Source: Christiangramia salexigens (lineage in GTDB: Bacteria > Bacteroidota > Bacteroidia > Flavobacteriales > Flavobacteriaceae). Taken from it: a DNA stretch of 64,000 bases. Shown here one piece after another: positions 29,056-37,209 of the stretch. The stretch is taken from contig NZ_CP018153.1 in assembly GCF_001889005.1 (NCBI RefSeq), positions 1,522,501 through 1,586,500 on the forward strand, read 5' to 3'. How positions within the stretch are numbered: position 1 is the first letter of the stretch; the number at the start of each line of letters is the position of its first letter. A model generated the notes under the pieces. The model made no database searches and was not told where the DNA came from. It saw only the letters and a list, made by a program, of their open reading frames with translations. Position numbers and translations under genes: made by a program.

Positions 29056-29063
29056 CAAAGATA
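29056..29063 (-). promoter_or_regulatory. -7-type box that decides the truA start
   Basis: TATCTTTG on the minus strand matches TAnnTTTG. A transcript starting six to eight bases after it would begin near 29049, downstream of the first in-frame start and about 25 bases before the TTG at 29025. No -33 TTG is at the standard distance. Confidence 0.45.
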
Positions 29064-29136
29064 AGGCAATTATAACAAGGAAAAAGCCTTTGGAACACCT
29101 CCTTTGTTAAGCAACTTTTAAATCTACGATCTAATT

Positions 29137-29625
29137 TTGAAAAGAATTCTTCTACTTAGCGACACCCATAGTCATATGGATGACAGAATTTTACATTATT
29201 GCGAACAGGCCGATGAAATTTGGCATGCTGGCGACATTGGAGACCTTAAGGTGACAGATCAATTAAATTCGGTAAAACCGGTAATTGGTGTATATGGCAA
29301 TATAGATAATGCCGTAATAAGAAAAGAGTTTCCGTTACATCAGCGTTTTATGTGTGAAGATGTAGATGTATGGATAACTCATATTGGAGGCTATCCTGGT
29401 AAATATTCTCCGGCCATAAGAGAAGAGATCAGAAAGGATCCTCCCAAGCTTTTTATATGCGGACATTCGCACATCCTGAAGGTGATGAACGATAAAGCCT
29501 TAAACCTTTTACATATGAATCCAGGAGCTGCCGGGAAACATGGATTTCATAAAAAAAGGACTATGCTAAGGTTTAAGATTGAAGGTAAAGATATTCGTGA
29601 CCTGGAGATCATAGAACTGGAATAA
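29137..29625 (+). CDS. YfcE-like metallophosphoesterase
   Basis: A 162-residue cytosolic phosphodiesterase of the calcineurin-like superfamily with all metal-binding motifs: LLLSDTHSHMD (residues 4-14), HAGDIGD, YGNIDN, THIGG, ICGHSHI and MNPGAAG. It is the size of YfcE/MJ0936 enzymes. The natural substrate is unknown. The start is a TTG at 29137, because the first motif begins only five residues later and no ATG is available before it. The TTG is also the end of a TAATTTTG sequence resembling a -7 box, which I regard as chance. It is divergent from truA and has a strong terminator. Confidence 0.9.
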   Translation: MKRILLLSDTHSHMDDRILHYCEQADEIWHAGDIGDLKVTDQLNSVKPVIGVYGNIDNAVIRKEFPLHQRFMCEDVDVWITHIGGYPGKYSPAIREEIRKDPPKLFICGHSHILKVMNDKALNLLHMNPGAAGKHGFHKKRTMLRFKIEGKDIRDLEIIELE

Positions 29626-29656
29626 AAAAACCCGGAGCTTTCACTCCGGGTTTTTC
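29626..29656 (+). terminator. Terminator of the phosphoesterase gene
   Basis: CCCGGAG (29631-29637) pairs with CTCCGGG (29644-29650) around a six-base loop, flanked by an A run and a T run, so it can also serve the converging DUF4293 gene. Confidence 0.85.
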
Positions 29657-29684
29657 ACGCACTAATACTACTAAGATTATAGGC

Positions 29685-30095
29685 TTATCGTAATCGATCT
29701 ACAGATTTTACGAGATCTTCGTCCCTTTTGACGGCCTTATTAGCCAGAACAAGAAAAACGATAGAAACAATGGGAAGGAACATCCCAATACCCTTCTCTG
29801 AAATATTCATTTCTCCAGGTAAACTTAGAGACCAATAAACAAACACTCCTAGTAAAAAAAAGTTCAATATTATATTTAGACGGCCCAGTACAAACTGAAG
29901 CTTTCTGTTTTTAAACATAAAGATACTTACCAAAGACATTGCTGCCGAAGCCATGAACATACCCAGCGCGATCAATTCATCCTGCGCATAGACAGATTCA
30001 CCTGCTGAGTTATACCATAAGGGGAATAAAAATATTAATCCTGCACTTATAACAGCAGCCAATAATAAGTAAACTGTTTGAATTCTTTGAAGCAT
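29685..30095 (-). CDS. DUF4293 family membrane protein
   Basis: A 136-residue protein with four membrane helices (about residues 6-27, 42-60, 69-90 and 100-120), starting MLQRIQTVYLLLA and ending in a charged tail (KAVKRDEDLVKSVDRLR). This start and length are those of the DUF4293 family of Bacteroidota. Its function is unknown. It is divergent from rho, an arrangement I recall from other Bacteroidota. Confidence 0.88.
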   Translation of the reverse strand: MLQRIQTVYLLLAAVISAGLIFLFPLWYNSAGESVYAQDELIALGMFMASAAMSLVSIFMFKNRKLQFVLGRLNIILNFFLLGVFVYWSLSLPGEMNISEKGIGMFLPIVSIVFLVLANKAVKRDEDLVKSVDRLR

Positions 30096-30188
30096 ATTTT
30101 CGCTATTGCGGCCACAAAAATAAAAGATTCTTTTTAGAATTACAGTGTAAAAATTTAAAATAAAGTTGTATTATTGCAAGAACATTTC

Positions 30189-30211
30189 GTAACCCACTCA
30201 AGGTTGGTTAC
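30189..30211 (+). promoter_or_regulatory. Possible hairpin in the rho leader
   Basis: GTAACC (30189-30194) can pair with GGTTAC (30206-30211) across an 11-base loop, about 80 bases upstream of the rho ATG. It could be part of the untranslated leader. No promoter of consensus type is seen, so the call is weak. Confidence 0.25.
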
Positions 30212-30288
30212 TTAAGTCTCCAAAACTTTTTGTTCTTCTTCGAGAAGTTTAAAATCAACCCAAACAAAAATTTTATTTTATCTCATTC

Positions 30289-31965
30289 ATGTTTGAAATT
30301 TCAGAATTAAAAGCTAAAAAGCTTCCTGAACTTAAGGAAATTGCCCAAACTTTAAACGTTCCTAAGTACAAGACCCTAAAAAAACTTGATCTCGTATACC
30401 AAATACTAGACTATCAAGCTTCTAACCCTAATAAAGTAAAAGAAGTTCTTACTGAAGAGAATGAAGGGCAGGAACAAAAGAGATCTAAACCGGCAAAATC
30501 TGGTAAAATAGGAAGTGATAAAAAACCACAAAAATCTGAAGGTCCTTCTAAAAAACAGGAGCCAAAACCTCAGGTTAAGGAAAATAATAATCAGCCGGTC
30601 CAGAAAGACGAGCACAAAAAACCTCAGTCATCTAAAAATTCCAAAGACCGAAATCCTGCTAAAAAGGATAATCGCAACGATAACAGGAATGAAAATCGCA
30701 ATGCTAACCGTAGCGATAACAGAAATGATAATCGTAACGACAACAGAAATGATAATCGTAGCGATAACCGACATGATAACAGGAATGACAATAAAAAACA
30801 TAGTGGAAACAGAGATAGCAGAAATCGTTACCGCGAACCAGACTATGAGTTCGATGCTATAATTGAAAGTGAAGGCGTTCTGGATATCATGCAGGATAAC
30901 TACGGTTTCCTAAGATCGTCTGACTATAATTACCTTACCTCTCCGGATGATATTTATGTTTCTCAATCACAGATAAGATTATTTGGATTAAAAACAGGAG
31001 ATACGGTACAAGGGCAAATACGACCTCCAAAGGAAGGTGAAAAATATTTCCCATTAATCAAGATCAATAAGATTAACGGATTGGATCCACAGGTTGTAAG
31101 AGACCGTGTATCTTTTGAACATTTAACCCCATTGTTTCCTAAAGAGAAATTTAACCTTGCCGAAAAGCAGGCTACTATTTCAACAAGAGTAATGGATCTT
31201 TTTGCACCTATTGGTAAAGGTCAGCGTGGTATGATCGTATCACAGCCAAAGACTGGTAAGACCATGTTGCTTAAGGATATTGCAAATGCAGTTGCGGCTA
31301 ACCACCCTGAAGTGTATCAGATCATCCTTTTAATAGATGAAAGACCTGAAGAAGTTACCGATATGCAGCGTAACGTTAAAGGTGAGGTTGTAGCCTCTAC
31401 TTTTGACAAGGAAGCTCATGAACATGTACGCGTTGCGAACATTGTACTCGAAAAAGCAAAGCGACTTGTGGAATGTGGTCATGATGTGGTGATCCTTCTA
31501 GATTCCATTACAAGACTTGCCCGAGCATATAACACCGTGCAACCAGCAAGTGGTAAAGTATTGAGTGGTGGTGTAGATGCCAATGCTCTTCACAAACCAA
31601 AGAGATTCTTTGGTGCCGCAAGAAATATCGAAAATGGAGGTTCCCTTTCTATAATTGCAACTGCTCTTACAGAAACAGGCTCTAAAATGGATGAGGTGAT
31701 CTTTGAGGAATTTAAAGGAACCGGTAACATGGAGCTTCAATTAGACAGAAGAATCTCGAACAGAAGAGTATTCCCTGCTATAGACCTTATATCTTCAAGC
31801 ACACGTCGTGATGACCTTTTACTTGATGAAAACACTGTACAAAGAATGTGGGTTTTAAGAAAATACCTGGCAGATATGAATCCTATAGAAGCTATGGAGT
31901 TCATTAATGACCGTATAAAGCAAACCCGTAATAATGAAGAATTTTTAATCTCCATGAACGGTTAA
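30289..31965 (+). CDS. rho: Transcription termination factor Rho
   Basis: Rho is the hexameric RNA-dependent ATPase that ends transcription. The 558-residue protein has a Rho-N/SAP-like N-terminus (residues 1-45: [19 protein letters not shown]), a disordered polar insert (about 55-185) with runs of NDNR repeats between about 124 and 175, then the RNA-binding cold-shock-like domain ([20 protein letters not shown]). The ATPase domain carries Walker [20 protein letters not shown], the Q-loop/R-loop region and [15 protein letters not shown]. The insert makes it longer than E. coli Rho (419), which is characteristic of Bacteroidota. It is transcribed alone with a strong terminator. Confidence 0.97.
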   Translation: MFEISELKAKKLPELKEIAQTLNVPKYKTLKKLDLVYQILDYQASNPNKVKEVLTEENEGQEQKRSKPAKSGKIGSDKKPQKSEGPSKKQEPKPQVKENNNQPVQKDEHKKPQSSKNSKDRNPAKKDNRNDNRNENRNANRSDNRNDNRNDNRNDNRSDNRHDNRNDNKKHSGNRDSRNRYREPDYEFDAIIESEGVLDIMQDNYGFLRSSDYNYLTSPDDIYVSQSQIRLFGLKTGDTVQGQIRPPKEGEKYFPLIKINKINGLDPQVVRDRVSFEHLTPLFPKEKFNLAEKQATISTRVMDLFAPIGKGQRGMIVSQPKTGKTMLLKDIANAVAANHPEVYQIILLIDERPEEVTDMQRNVKGEVVASTFDKEAHEHVRVANIVLEKAKRLVECGHDVVILLDSITRLARAYNTVQPASGKVLSGGVDANALHKPKRFFGAARNIENGGSLSIIATALTETGSKMDEVIFEEFKGTGNMELQLDRRISNRRVFPAIDLISSSTRRDDLLLDENTVQRMWVLRKYLADMNPIEAMEFINDRIKQTRNNEEFLISMNG

Positions 31966-31992
31966 ACACTGTTAAACAACCCTACTTGGAAG

Positions 31993-32024
31993 GCCGGAAA
32001 TATCAAATATTTCCGGCTTTTTTT
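31993..32024 (+). terminator. Rho-independent terminator after rho
   Basis: An 11-base-pair perfect stem (GCCGGAAATAT with ATATTTCCGGC, loop CAA) is followed by eight T. It lies 28 bases past the rho stop codon. Confidence 0.9.
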
Positions 32025-32047
32025 TATTTAGAATATAGCCTTTCAAA

Positions 32048-32278
32048 GCGAGACACAGGTTTTGCTTCGACTGCGCTCAGCACAGGCTTCTCACCCTACA
32101 CTCAACTTCTTATTTAAATTCAAACATAAAAAGAGCCTCATCTTTCGACAAGGCTTCTTAGAGCGGGAGACCGGGTTTGCTTCGACTGCGCTCAGCACAG
32201 GCTTCTCACCCTACACTCAACCTCTTATTTAAATTCAAACATAAAAAAAAGCCTCATCTTTCGACAAGGCTTCTTAGA
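32048..32278. repeat. Two tandem ~115-bp copies of the tRNA-Gly tail plus terminator
   Basis: Two head-to-tail units (32048-32162 and 32163-32278, periods 115 and 116 bases) lie directly downstream of tRNA-Gly. Read on the minus strand, each unit holds the hairpin terminator GCCTTGTC-GAAA-GATGAGGC, an AT-rich spacer, the motif CTGAGCGCAGTCGAAG (32065-32081 and 32180-32196 on the plus strand) and a copy of the last 15-17 bases of the tRNA gene. The copy at 32163 keeps GCGGGAGACCGGGTT exactly; the outer one is decayed (GCGAGACACAGGTT). It is likely a tandem duplication or an old integration scar; no open reading frame here looks real. Confidence 0.85.
32242..32272 (-). terminator. Terminator of tRNA-Gly
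   Basis: On the minus strand AAGCCTTGTC pairs with GATGAGGCTT (two G-U pairs) around a GAAA tetraloop and runs into eight T. A second copy lies at about 32134-32157 in the duplicated unit. Confidence 0.82.
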
Positions 32279-32350
32279 GCGGGAGACCGGGTTCGAACCG
32301 GCGACATTCAGCTTGGAAGGCTGACGCTCTACCAACTGAGCTACTCCCGC
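32278..32350 (-). tRNA. tRNA-Gly (anticodon TCC)
   Basis: A complete 73-nt cloverleaf on the minus strand. The acceptor stem pairs GCGGGAG with CTCCCGC with discriminator T, the D arm has GCTC/GAGC, and the anticodon stem TCAGC/GCTGA encloses CTTCCAA with anticodon TCC (32315-32317). The T arm pairs CCGGG with CCCGG around TTCGAAC. CCA is not encoded. Its 3' end is duplicated downstream. Confidence 0.96.
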
Positions 32351-32397
32351 CTTTCGGTGCAAATATACTTTGATTCTTTTTCAAGTACCAAAAATTT

Positions 32398-32823
32398 TTA
32401 CAGCTTTTTTAAAAAATGATAGCCTCTCAAAATATAAGCCTCATTCATAAAAAACTTATGTGAAGCGAAATTTTCCACGTATGAATTGAGTTCCAGAGCT
32501 TCACAATTTTTGGATTGAGCATAAGCTTCTACAAATTTGAACAATTTCTTCCCCAAGCCCTGGCTCCTGTATGCCTGCTCAAGATAAATATGATCCAGCT
32601 CACATGACCTACCTGCATAATGCCGTGTCATAAACCACAATCCAAAGGTTCCAACAAGTTTTGAATCCAGAAAAACTCCAAAGCACTCGTAGTTCTGAGC
32701 ATACATTTCTTCCAGTCTCGCCTTTAAAATACTCCTCTTGGCCGTAGACGAAGATAAGTTCTCAAGGTATGGAAGAATAGTATCAAGGTCTCGCTTTAAA
32801 ATCTTGTTAAATGCAGGTTCCAT
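32398..32823 (-). CDS. GNAT-family N-acetyltransferase
   Basis: A 141-residue acetyltransferase of the GNAT fold. The acetyl-CoA-binding motif A is YLEQAYRSQGLGKKLFKFVEAYA (RSQGLG, about residues 87-92), preceded by the beta strand GTFGLWFM and followed by ALELNSYVENFASHKFFMNEAYI. The substrate is unknown. The frame is open for 32 codons upstream, but that part overlaps the divergent clpP start and looks like a spurious hydrophobic stretch. I therefore place the start at the ATG at 32823 (MEPAFNKIL). Confidence 0.88.
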   Translation of the reverse strand: MEPAFNKILKRDLDTILPYLENLSSSTAKRSILKARLEEMYAQNYECFGVFLDSKLVGTFGLWFMTRHYAGRSCELDHIYLEQAYRSQGLGKKLFKFVEAYAQSKNCEALELNSYVENFASHKFFMNEAYILRGYHFLKKL

Positions 32824-32890
32824 CGTGCTTTTTTTCGCTAAAATAATCATATTTTTAGCTAAGACTACTATTAAGAAAACAAAGTAAATT

Positions 32891-33451
32891 ATGGACTTCA
32901 TGAAAAATAAACCTGGCAAGATCCAGGATATGATCGATATTAAATTATTAGAAAAAAGAAAAATTTATCTCTGGGGAGAGGTAAGCGATAAGTCTTCTAA
33001 ATATGTTATAGACAGATTGGAGTATTTAGATCTTGTAGGTGACGAAGAGATCCAGCTGTTTATTAATAGTCCTGGTGGTTATGTTACAGATGGTTTTGCT
33101 ATTTATGATACGATGATGGGACTTAAATCACCTGTTTCAACTATATGTACAGGGCTTGCAGCCTCCATGGGATCAATTTTACTTTCCGCAGGAAAGAAAG
33201 GCCGAAGATTTATTCAGCCTCACGCCAAGGTAATGATTCACCAGCCTAGCGGTGGAGCCAGAGGTCAGGCATCAAATATAGAGATTGCCGCAAATGAGAT
33301 CCTAAAAACCAAACACTTAAGCGCAGAGATACTGGCTGAAAATTGCGGTCAAAGCGTAGACAAGGTTCTTAAAGATTTTAACCGGGACTATTGGATGGAC
33401 GCAAATGAATCCTTGGAATATGGAATTGTAGACGGAATTTTTAAAAAATAA
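32891..33451 (+). CDS. clpP: ClpP-type serine protease subunit
   Basis: A 186-residue ClpP with an intact catalytic triad: the nucleophile Ser in AASMGSILLSAG, the His in VMIHQPSGG and the Asp in FNRDYWMDANES. LFINSPGGYVTDGFAIYDTM is the oxyanion-loop region. It should form tetradecamers fed by a Clp ATPase. It is not next to tig or clpX as the main clpP normally is, so it may be a second paralogue. I infer that from context and have not seen the other copy. The following small acetyltransferase gene overlaps its stop codon (TAATG). Confidence 0.92.
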   Translation: MDFMKNKPGKIQDMIDIKLLEKRKIYLWGEVSDKSSKYVIDRLEYLDLVGDEEIQLFINSPGGYVTDGFAIYDTMMGLKSPVSTICTGLAASMGSILLSAGKKGRRFIQPHAKVMIHQPSGGARGQASNIEIAANEILKTKHLSAEILAENCGQSVDKVLKDFNRDYWMDANESLEYGIVDGIFKK

Positions 33452-33735
33452 TGATGGAGATAAAACACAAGGAAAACGATAATCGCGGAATGTTCTACAT
33501 AGAAAATGATGTAGGCCTAATTGGCGAGTTAACCTATTTTAAAAAAGATGATATAATCACTATAGACCACACCGAAGTAAAAAGGGAATTAGAAAATCGT
33601 GGGATTGGTTCGGAACTTATAAGAAGAAGCGTGGAATTCGCACGGCACCATAAACTCAAAATAGACCCCCTATGCCCTTTTGCTGAGGTTCAGTTCGATA
33701 GGCATCAGTCATATCAGGATGTTAGAGCTACCTGA
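33451..33735 (+). CDS. Small YjdJ-like GNAT acetyltransferase
   Basis: A 94-residue minimal GNAT protein with VGLIGELTYFKKDDIITIDHTEV (beta strands), RELENRGIGSELIRRSVEFARHH (acetyl-CoA loop ENRGIGSEL) and the typical end IDPLCPFAEVQFDRHQSYQDV. This matches the short YjdJ/GTLF3-type acyltransferase group. The substrate is unknown. Two ATG codons in a row (33451 and 33454) can start it; the first overlaps the clpP stop, so the two genes are probably translated together. Confidence 0.85.
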   Translation: MMEIKHKENDNRGMFYIENDVGLIGELTYFKKDDIITIDHTEVKRELENRGIGSELIRRSVEFARHHKLKIDPLCPFAEVQFDRHQSYQDVRAT

Positions 33736-33773
33736 GCTTAAAAGATACTATTATCATACTAAATCAATGAGCT

Positions 33774-35408
33774 ATGCGAAAAACGGGAAGCTATCTTTTG
33801 TTGATCTATGTTTTTCTGGTATTCGCATGTCAAGATAACAAGAGCACAACTTCAGATGAATCACAAAATGAACAATCTGAAGAAATTACATTGCTAACTA
33901 CAGATTCCAGATTGAAAAATAGTTTGGAATCTGTAGATATTGACAGCCCTAAACTTAAGAATCCTGAAGCTGTTGCAAAATACTACGAGAAAAATGACCA
34001 TCAGCCTATTTGGCGGAGCGAAAAGCTAAGGAATGAGTTATTCTCATATATCCAGAATATTGAATTTGAAGGCTTATTTTTCGAAGATTACCATGGAGAA
34101 TATCTCAAAAAGATCTTACCCACGCTTTCTGAAAATTCTAATTCTGAGAATACAATTTTAGAACTTGTACTTACCGATTCCTTTTTACAGCTAGCCAAAG
34201 ATCTGGGAACAGGAAAATTAAATCCTACAGAAATTTATAGCATTTGGGGAACTCCATTAAATGAAGTTAAGGCCGTAGAATTATTAGAACGAGCCATCTT
34301 AAAAGAAGATATCAGTTCCGTTTTAGATTCGGTTAAACCTCACCATATAGTTTACAACGGATTAAAAAAGTCACTTGCCGAATTTAAAAGGTCGGGAATC
34401 GAGGATGATTCAATTACCAAAATACCAACCGGTAAGCTGGTACGTCCGGGAGAAACTGAATACAGAATAGGCCTTGTTGCCAAAAGACTAAATGAACTAG
34501 GATATTATGATCTTGAGGGCAAGCCAATCCAGAATAGCTATGGCCAGGCACTTCAGGAAGCGGTTAGGAATTTTCAGCATGACCATGGACTCCAAACCGA
34601 CGCATTAATTGGAAATTCTACGGTCACAAATCTTAATATGAACCGCAGTGATCGCTACCATCAGCTCTTAGTTAATCTCGAGAGATGGCGCTGGTATCCA
34701 CGTGACTTAGGTGACCATTATATCATTATTAATGTACCTGACTACAGACTTAGTCTGATAAAGGGAAAAGACACCCTTAGATCCCATAAAACCATGGTGG
34801 GTACAGAGGCACGGAAAACTCCCGTCTTTTCAGATGAGATCGCTTATATTGTTTACAACCCTACCTGGACCATCCCTCCTACCATCAAAAAAAATGATGT
34901 TATACCAGGGGCTTCTAAAGATCTTAGTTATTTAAGTAAAAGAAATTTAAAGATCTATGATTCAAAAGGAAATACGGTAGATCCAGCCAGTGTGAACTGG
35001 TCTTCTCCTGCTGCAAGAAATTATACCTACCGCCAGCAGGCAGGTCCCTCCAATCCGCTTGGCACCGTTAAAATAATCTACCCCAATGAGTATATGATAT
35101 ATCTGCATGACACCCCCTCCAAAGAGCTGTTCAAAAAGAATGCAAGAGCACAAAGCTCGGGATGCGTGAGAGTTCAGGATGCTTTAGATCTTGCTAAATA
35201 TTTACTGAGCGATCAGGAAAAATATGATGAAAAAAGAATAAATGATATAATTGTTTCAGGCAGAACCACAGAAATCCCTGTAAAACAAAAGGTTCGTGTT
35301 CATCATTTTTATTGGACTGCATTTATGCAGAACGATACCACTAAATTTATTGATGATATTTACAAACTTGACCAGAAACTCTGGAATCAATTAAAACCAG
35401 CGAATTAA
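33774..35408 (+). CDS. L,D-transpeptidase (YcbB/LdtD-like) lipoprotein
   Basis: A 544-residue envelope enzyme that would make 3-3 crosslinks in peptidoglycan or attach proteins to it. It starts with a lipoprotein-type signal (LLLIYVFLVFACQDN, Cys19). A scaffold domain follows (about residues 55-215), then a peptidoglycan-binding domain (RLNELGYYD ... EAVRNFQHDHGLQTD, about 235-285), then the YkuD catalytic domain (about 300-480). Its active-site Cys is in the motif HDTPSKELF ... SSGCVRVQDA near residue 463. It is convergent with a second L,D-transpeptidase-like gene, and their last four bases overlap. Confidence 0.92.
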   Translation: MRKTGSYLLLIYVFLVFACQDNKSTTSDESQNEQSEEITLLTTDSRLKNSLESVDIDSPKLKNPEAVAKYYEKNDHQPIWRSEKLRNELFSYIQNIEFEGLFFEDYHGEYLKKILPTLSENSNSENTILELVLTDSFLQLAKDLGTGKLNPTEIYSIWGTPLNEVKAVELLERAILKEDISSVLDSVKPHHIVYNGLKKSLAEFKRSGIEDDSITKIPTGKLVRPGETEYRIGLVAKRLNELGYYDLEGKPIQNSYGQALQEAVRNFQHDHGLQTDALIGNSTVTNLNMNRSDRYHQLLVNLERWRWYPRDLGDHYIIINVPDYRLSLIKGKDTLRSHKTMVGTEARKTPVFSDEIAYIVYNPTWTIPPTIKKNDVIPGASKDLSYLSKRNLKIYDSKGNTVDPASVNWSSPAARNYTYRQQAGPSNPLGTVKIIYPNEYMIYLHDTPSKELFKKNARAQSSGCVRVQDALDLAKYLLSDQEKYDEKRINDIIVSGRTTEIPVKQKVRVHHFYWTAFMQNDTTKFIDDIYKLDQKLWNQLKPAN

Positions 35409-36136
35409 TTGATATAACTGGATTGCTCAAGATAATTCCTGTCATTCTTGTGAATGTAAACAACAGATTCACCTTTTATCTTGTTGATTAGATTTTTCGC
35501 GATCCTATTTGGAACAGCAGGACAACCATAACTTCTTCCTAACCTTCCGTATCTCTTTACAAATTCCGGTTCGGCGTAGTCGGCACCATGAATTACTACA
35601 TATCGTTTACGGGCATTACTATTGAAGCCTTTTTCCATTCCATCTATAAAAAGGGAAAGTCCGTTTTTACCATAATAGGTTTCTCCGGTAATATAAAAGC
35701 CTAAAGAACTTTGATGAGAATTAACTTTATTAGAAAAGCTCTTAGCAAACTCAACTCCGGTCTTCTTCCCATGTGCTACGAAAGTATTGAATACGACGTT
35801 TTTAGTATCCATATTTAGTATCCACATTCTTTTCTCTGACGAGGAAAGATCAAAATCTATAATAGTAAGTAAAGGATTTGCAACCTTACCTGATTCGTCT
35901 AATTTTTCGTAACCTGCAATGGCTTTTTCAAATACCGTAAGAGCCGGCATCGTAGAATTATTAAGAGAAAAAACTTTATAAAGCTCTGCGGTTTTTTCTT
36001 CGAACGTCTTTTCTATTTTCTTTGTTACTTCAGATTTAATCTTAGTCTCTGAAGTTTTATTATCTAAACTCTTAGTACTACTAAATGCAAACGAAAAAAT
36101 TAAAACTCCAACCACAACAAGGATCCTATACTTCAT
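35405..36136 (-). CDS. Murein L,D-transpeptidase catalytic-domain protein (YkuD_2)
   Basis: A 243-residue exported protein with an N-terminal hydrophobic signal (YRILVVVGVLIFSFAFS). A charged helical linker around residues 25-60 leads to a YkuD_2-type domain: LLTIIDFDLSSSEKRMWILN, NTFVAHGKKTG, and the catalytic VIHGADYAEPEF ... LGRSYGCPAVP with the Cys near residue 212. This family shares the L,D-transpeptidase fold; activity is predicted only. Its 3' end overlaps the converging YcbB-like gene by four bases. The 220-base gap upstream (36137-36357) holds no feature I can support. Confidence 0.88.
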   Translation of the reverse strand: MKYRILVVVGVLIFSFAFSSTKSLDNKTSETKIKSEVTKKIEKTFEEKTAELYKVFSLNNSTMPALTVFEKAIAGYEKLDESGKVANPLLTIIDFDLSSSEKRMWILNMDTKNVVFNTFVAHGKKTGVEFAKSFSNKVNSHQSSLGFYITGETYYGKNGLSLFIDGMEKGFNSNARKRYVVIHGADYAEPEFVKRYGRLGRSYGCPAVPNRIAKNLINKIKGESVVYIHKNDRNYLEQSSYIN

Positions 36137-36357
36137 ATATTATAATTTTTTATAAATTTCTCTTAATGAATTCCAAAAGTCCTGCCAACTTACGAAAATT
36201 GGATTTTAATTTGGAATATATTCATACTTTAACATTAAACAAGGCTAAATATTTAATTTTCAGATATATAAACAAATAAGAACACGCCTTTTGAAAACGG
36301 ATAAATCATTTTAATATTTTACAAAGCTCAAAATTTAATTGTTAAATTTTTAACCAT

Positions 36358-37128
36358 ATGCGATTAGGAAAGAATCTTTTAAAACTGGTACTTGCCGCAG
36401 GCATCATAATTTTTGGCGTGGTCAAATACTGTTCTTCCAGTCAGGAAAACCCATATACAGGGGAAACCCAATATCTAGACCTGACCGCAGAGGAAGAAAT
36501 CGCATTGGGAGCGCAGAGCACAGCCTACATTCTAAGAGACCATGGTGGCTTATATCCAAATGAGGCTGAACAACAAAAATTAAAGTCTGTAGGCAGCAAA
36601 CTGGTAGAAAACAGTATAGCTTCGGCTGCCCCATATGAATTTAAGTTTTACCTACTGGCAGATGACAGCACGGTTAACGCCTTTGCATTACCTGGTGGAC
36701 CGGTGTTTATTACGAAAGCTCTTTACAACAGACTTTCCAATGAAGATCAGCTAGCCGGAGTATTGGCTCATGAGATAGGTCATATTATTGGAAGACATTC
36801 TGCTGAACAGCTGGCAAAACAAGGCTTCACCAACACCATCCTAACCGGAGTAGCTGTAGGATCTGAAAGTCACGAAGTTACAAAAGCTGCTGCTGTGCTG
36901 GGAAATCTTGCCAACATGAAGTTTGGCAGAGGAGATGAATTAGAAAGCGATCATCTTGGAGTAAAAATAATGCTTCAGTCTGGCTATGATCCAAAAGCAC
37001 TTATTGAGGTCATGAAAATATTAAAGGAGGCATCGGGTGGAAACAGTCCATCAGAATTTTTCAGCACCCATCCGGATCCGGACAACAGGATCGAAAAAAT
37101 CCATGATGCCATCGAAAAATATCAATAG
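36358..37128 (+). CDS. M48-family metalloprotease
   Basis: A 256-residue zinc protease with an N-terminal membrane or signal segment (LLKLVLAAGIIIFGVVKYCSSS; the Cys near residue 25 could be a lipid-anchored cysteine). The catalytic motif VLAHEIGHIIGRH is near residue 140, the third zinc ligand Glu is in GDELESDHLGV near 200, and FFSTHPDPDNRI near 235 is the conserved end. This resembles the BepA/YcaL group that degrades misassembled outer-membrane proteins. The role is inferred by family. It stands in its own unit upstream of gpmI. Confidence 0.9.
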   Translation: MRLGKNLLKLVLAAGIIIFGVVKYCSSSQENPYTGETQYLDLTAEEEIALGAQSTAYILRDHGGLYPNEAEQQKLKSVGSKLVENSIASAAPYEFKFYLLADDSTVNAFALPGGPVFITKALYNRLSNEDQLAGVLAHEIGHIIGRHSAEQLAKQGFTNTILTGVAVGSESHEVTKAAAVLGNLANMKFGRGDELESDHLGVKIMLQSGYDPKALIEVMKILKEASGGNSPSEFFSTHPDPDNRIEKIHDAIEKYQ

Positions 37129-37209
37129 ATTTAATCAAACATTATGACCTGTTGCTCAGGCCATGCGTATAATAGTTTTTATCTTTAAGGCCGAAATTAA
37201 AATAGCCAA

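Noticed and set aside
32177..32419. An 80-residue plus-strand frame covering the duplicated region and tRNA-Gly
   Set aside because: It runs antisense through the tRNA, its terminator and the repeat, and has no protein-like pattern.
32824..32919. Hydrophobic N-terminal extension of the GNAT acetyltransferase, as if a membrane anchor
   Set aside because: It overlaps the start of the divergent clpP gene, and the GNAT fold begins at MEPAF.
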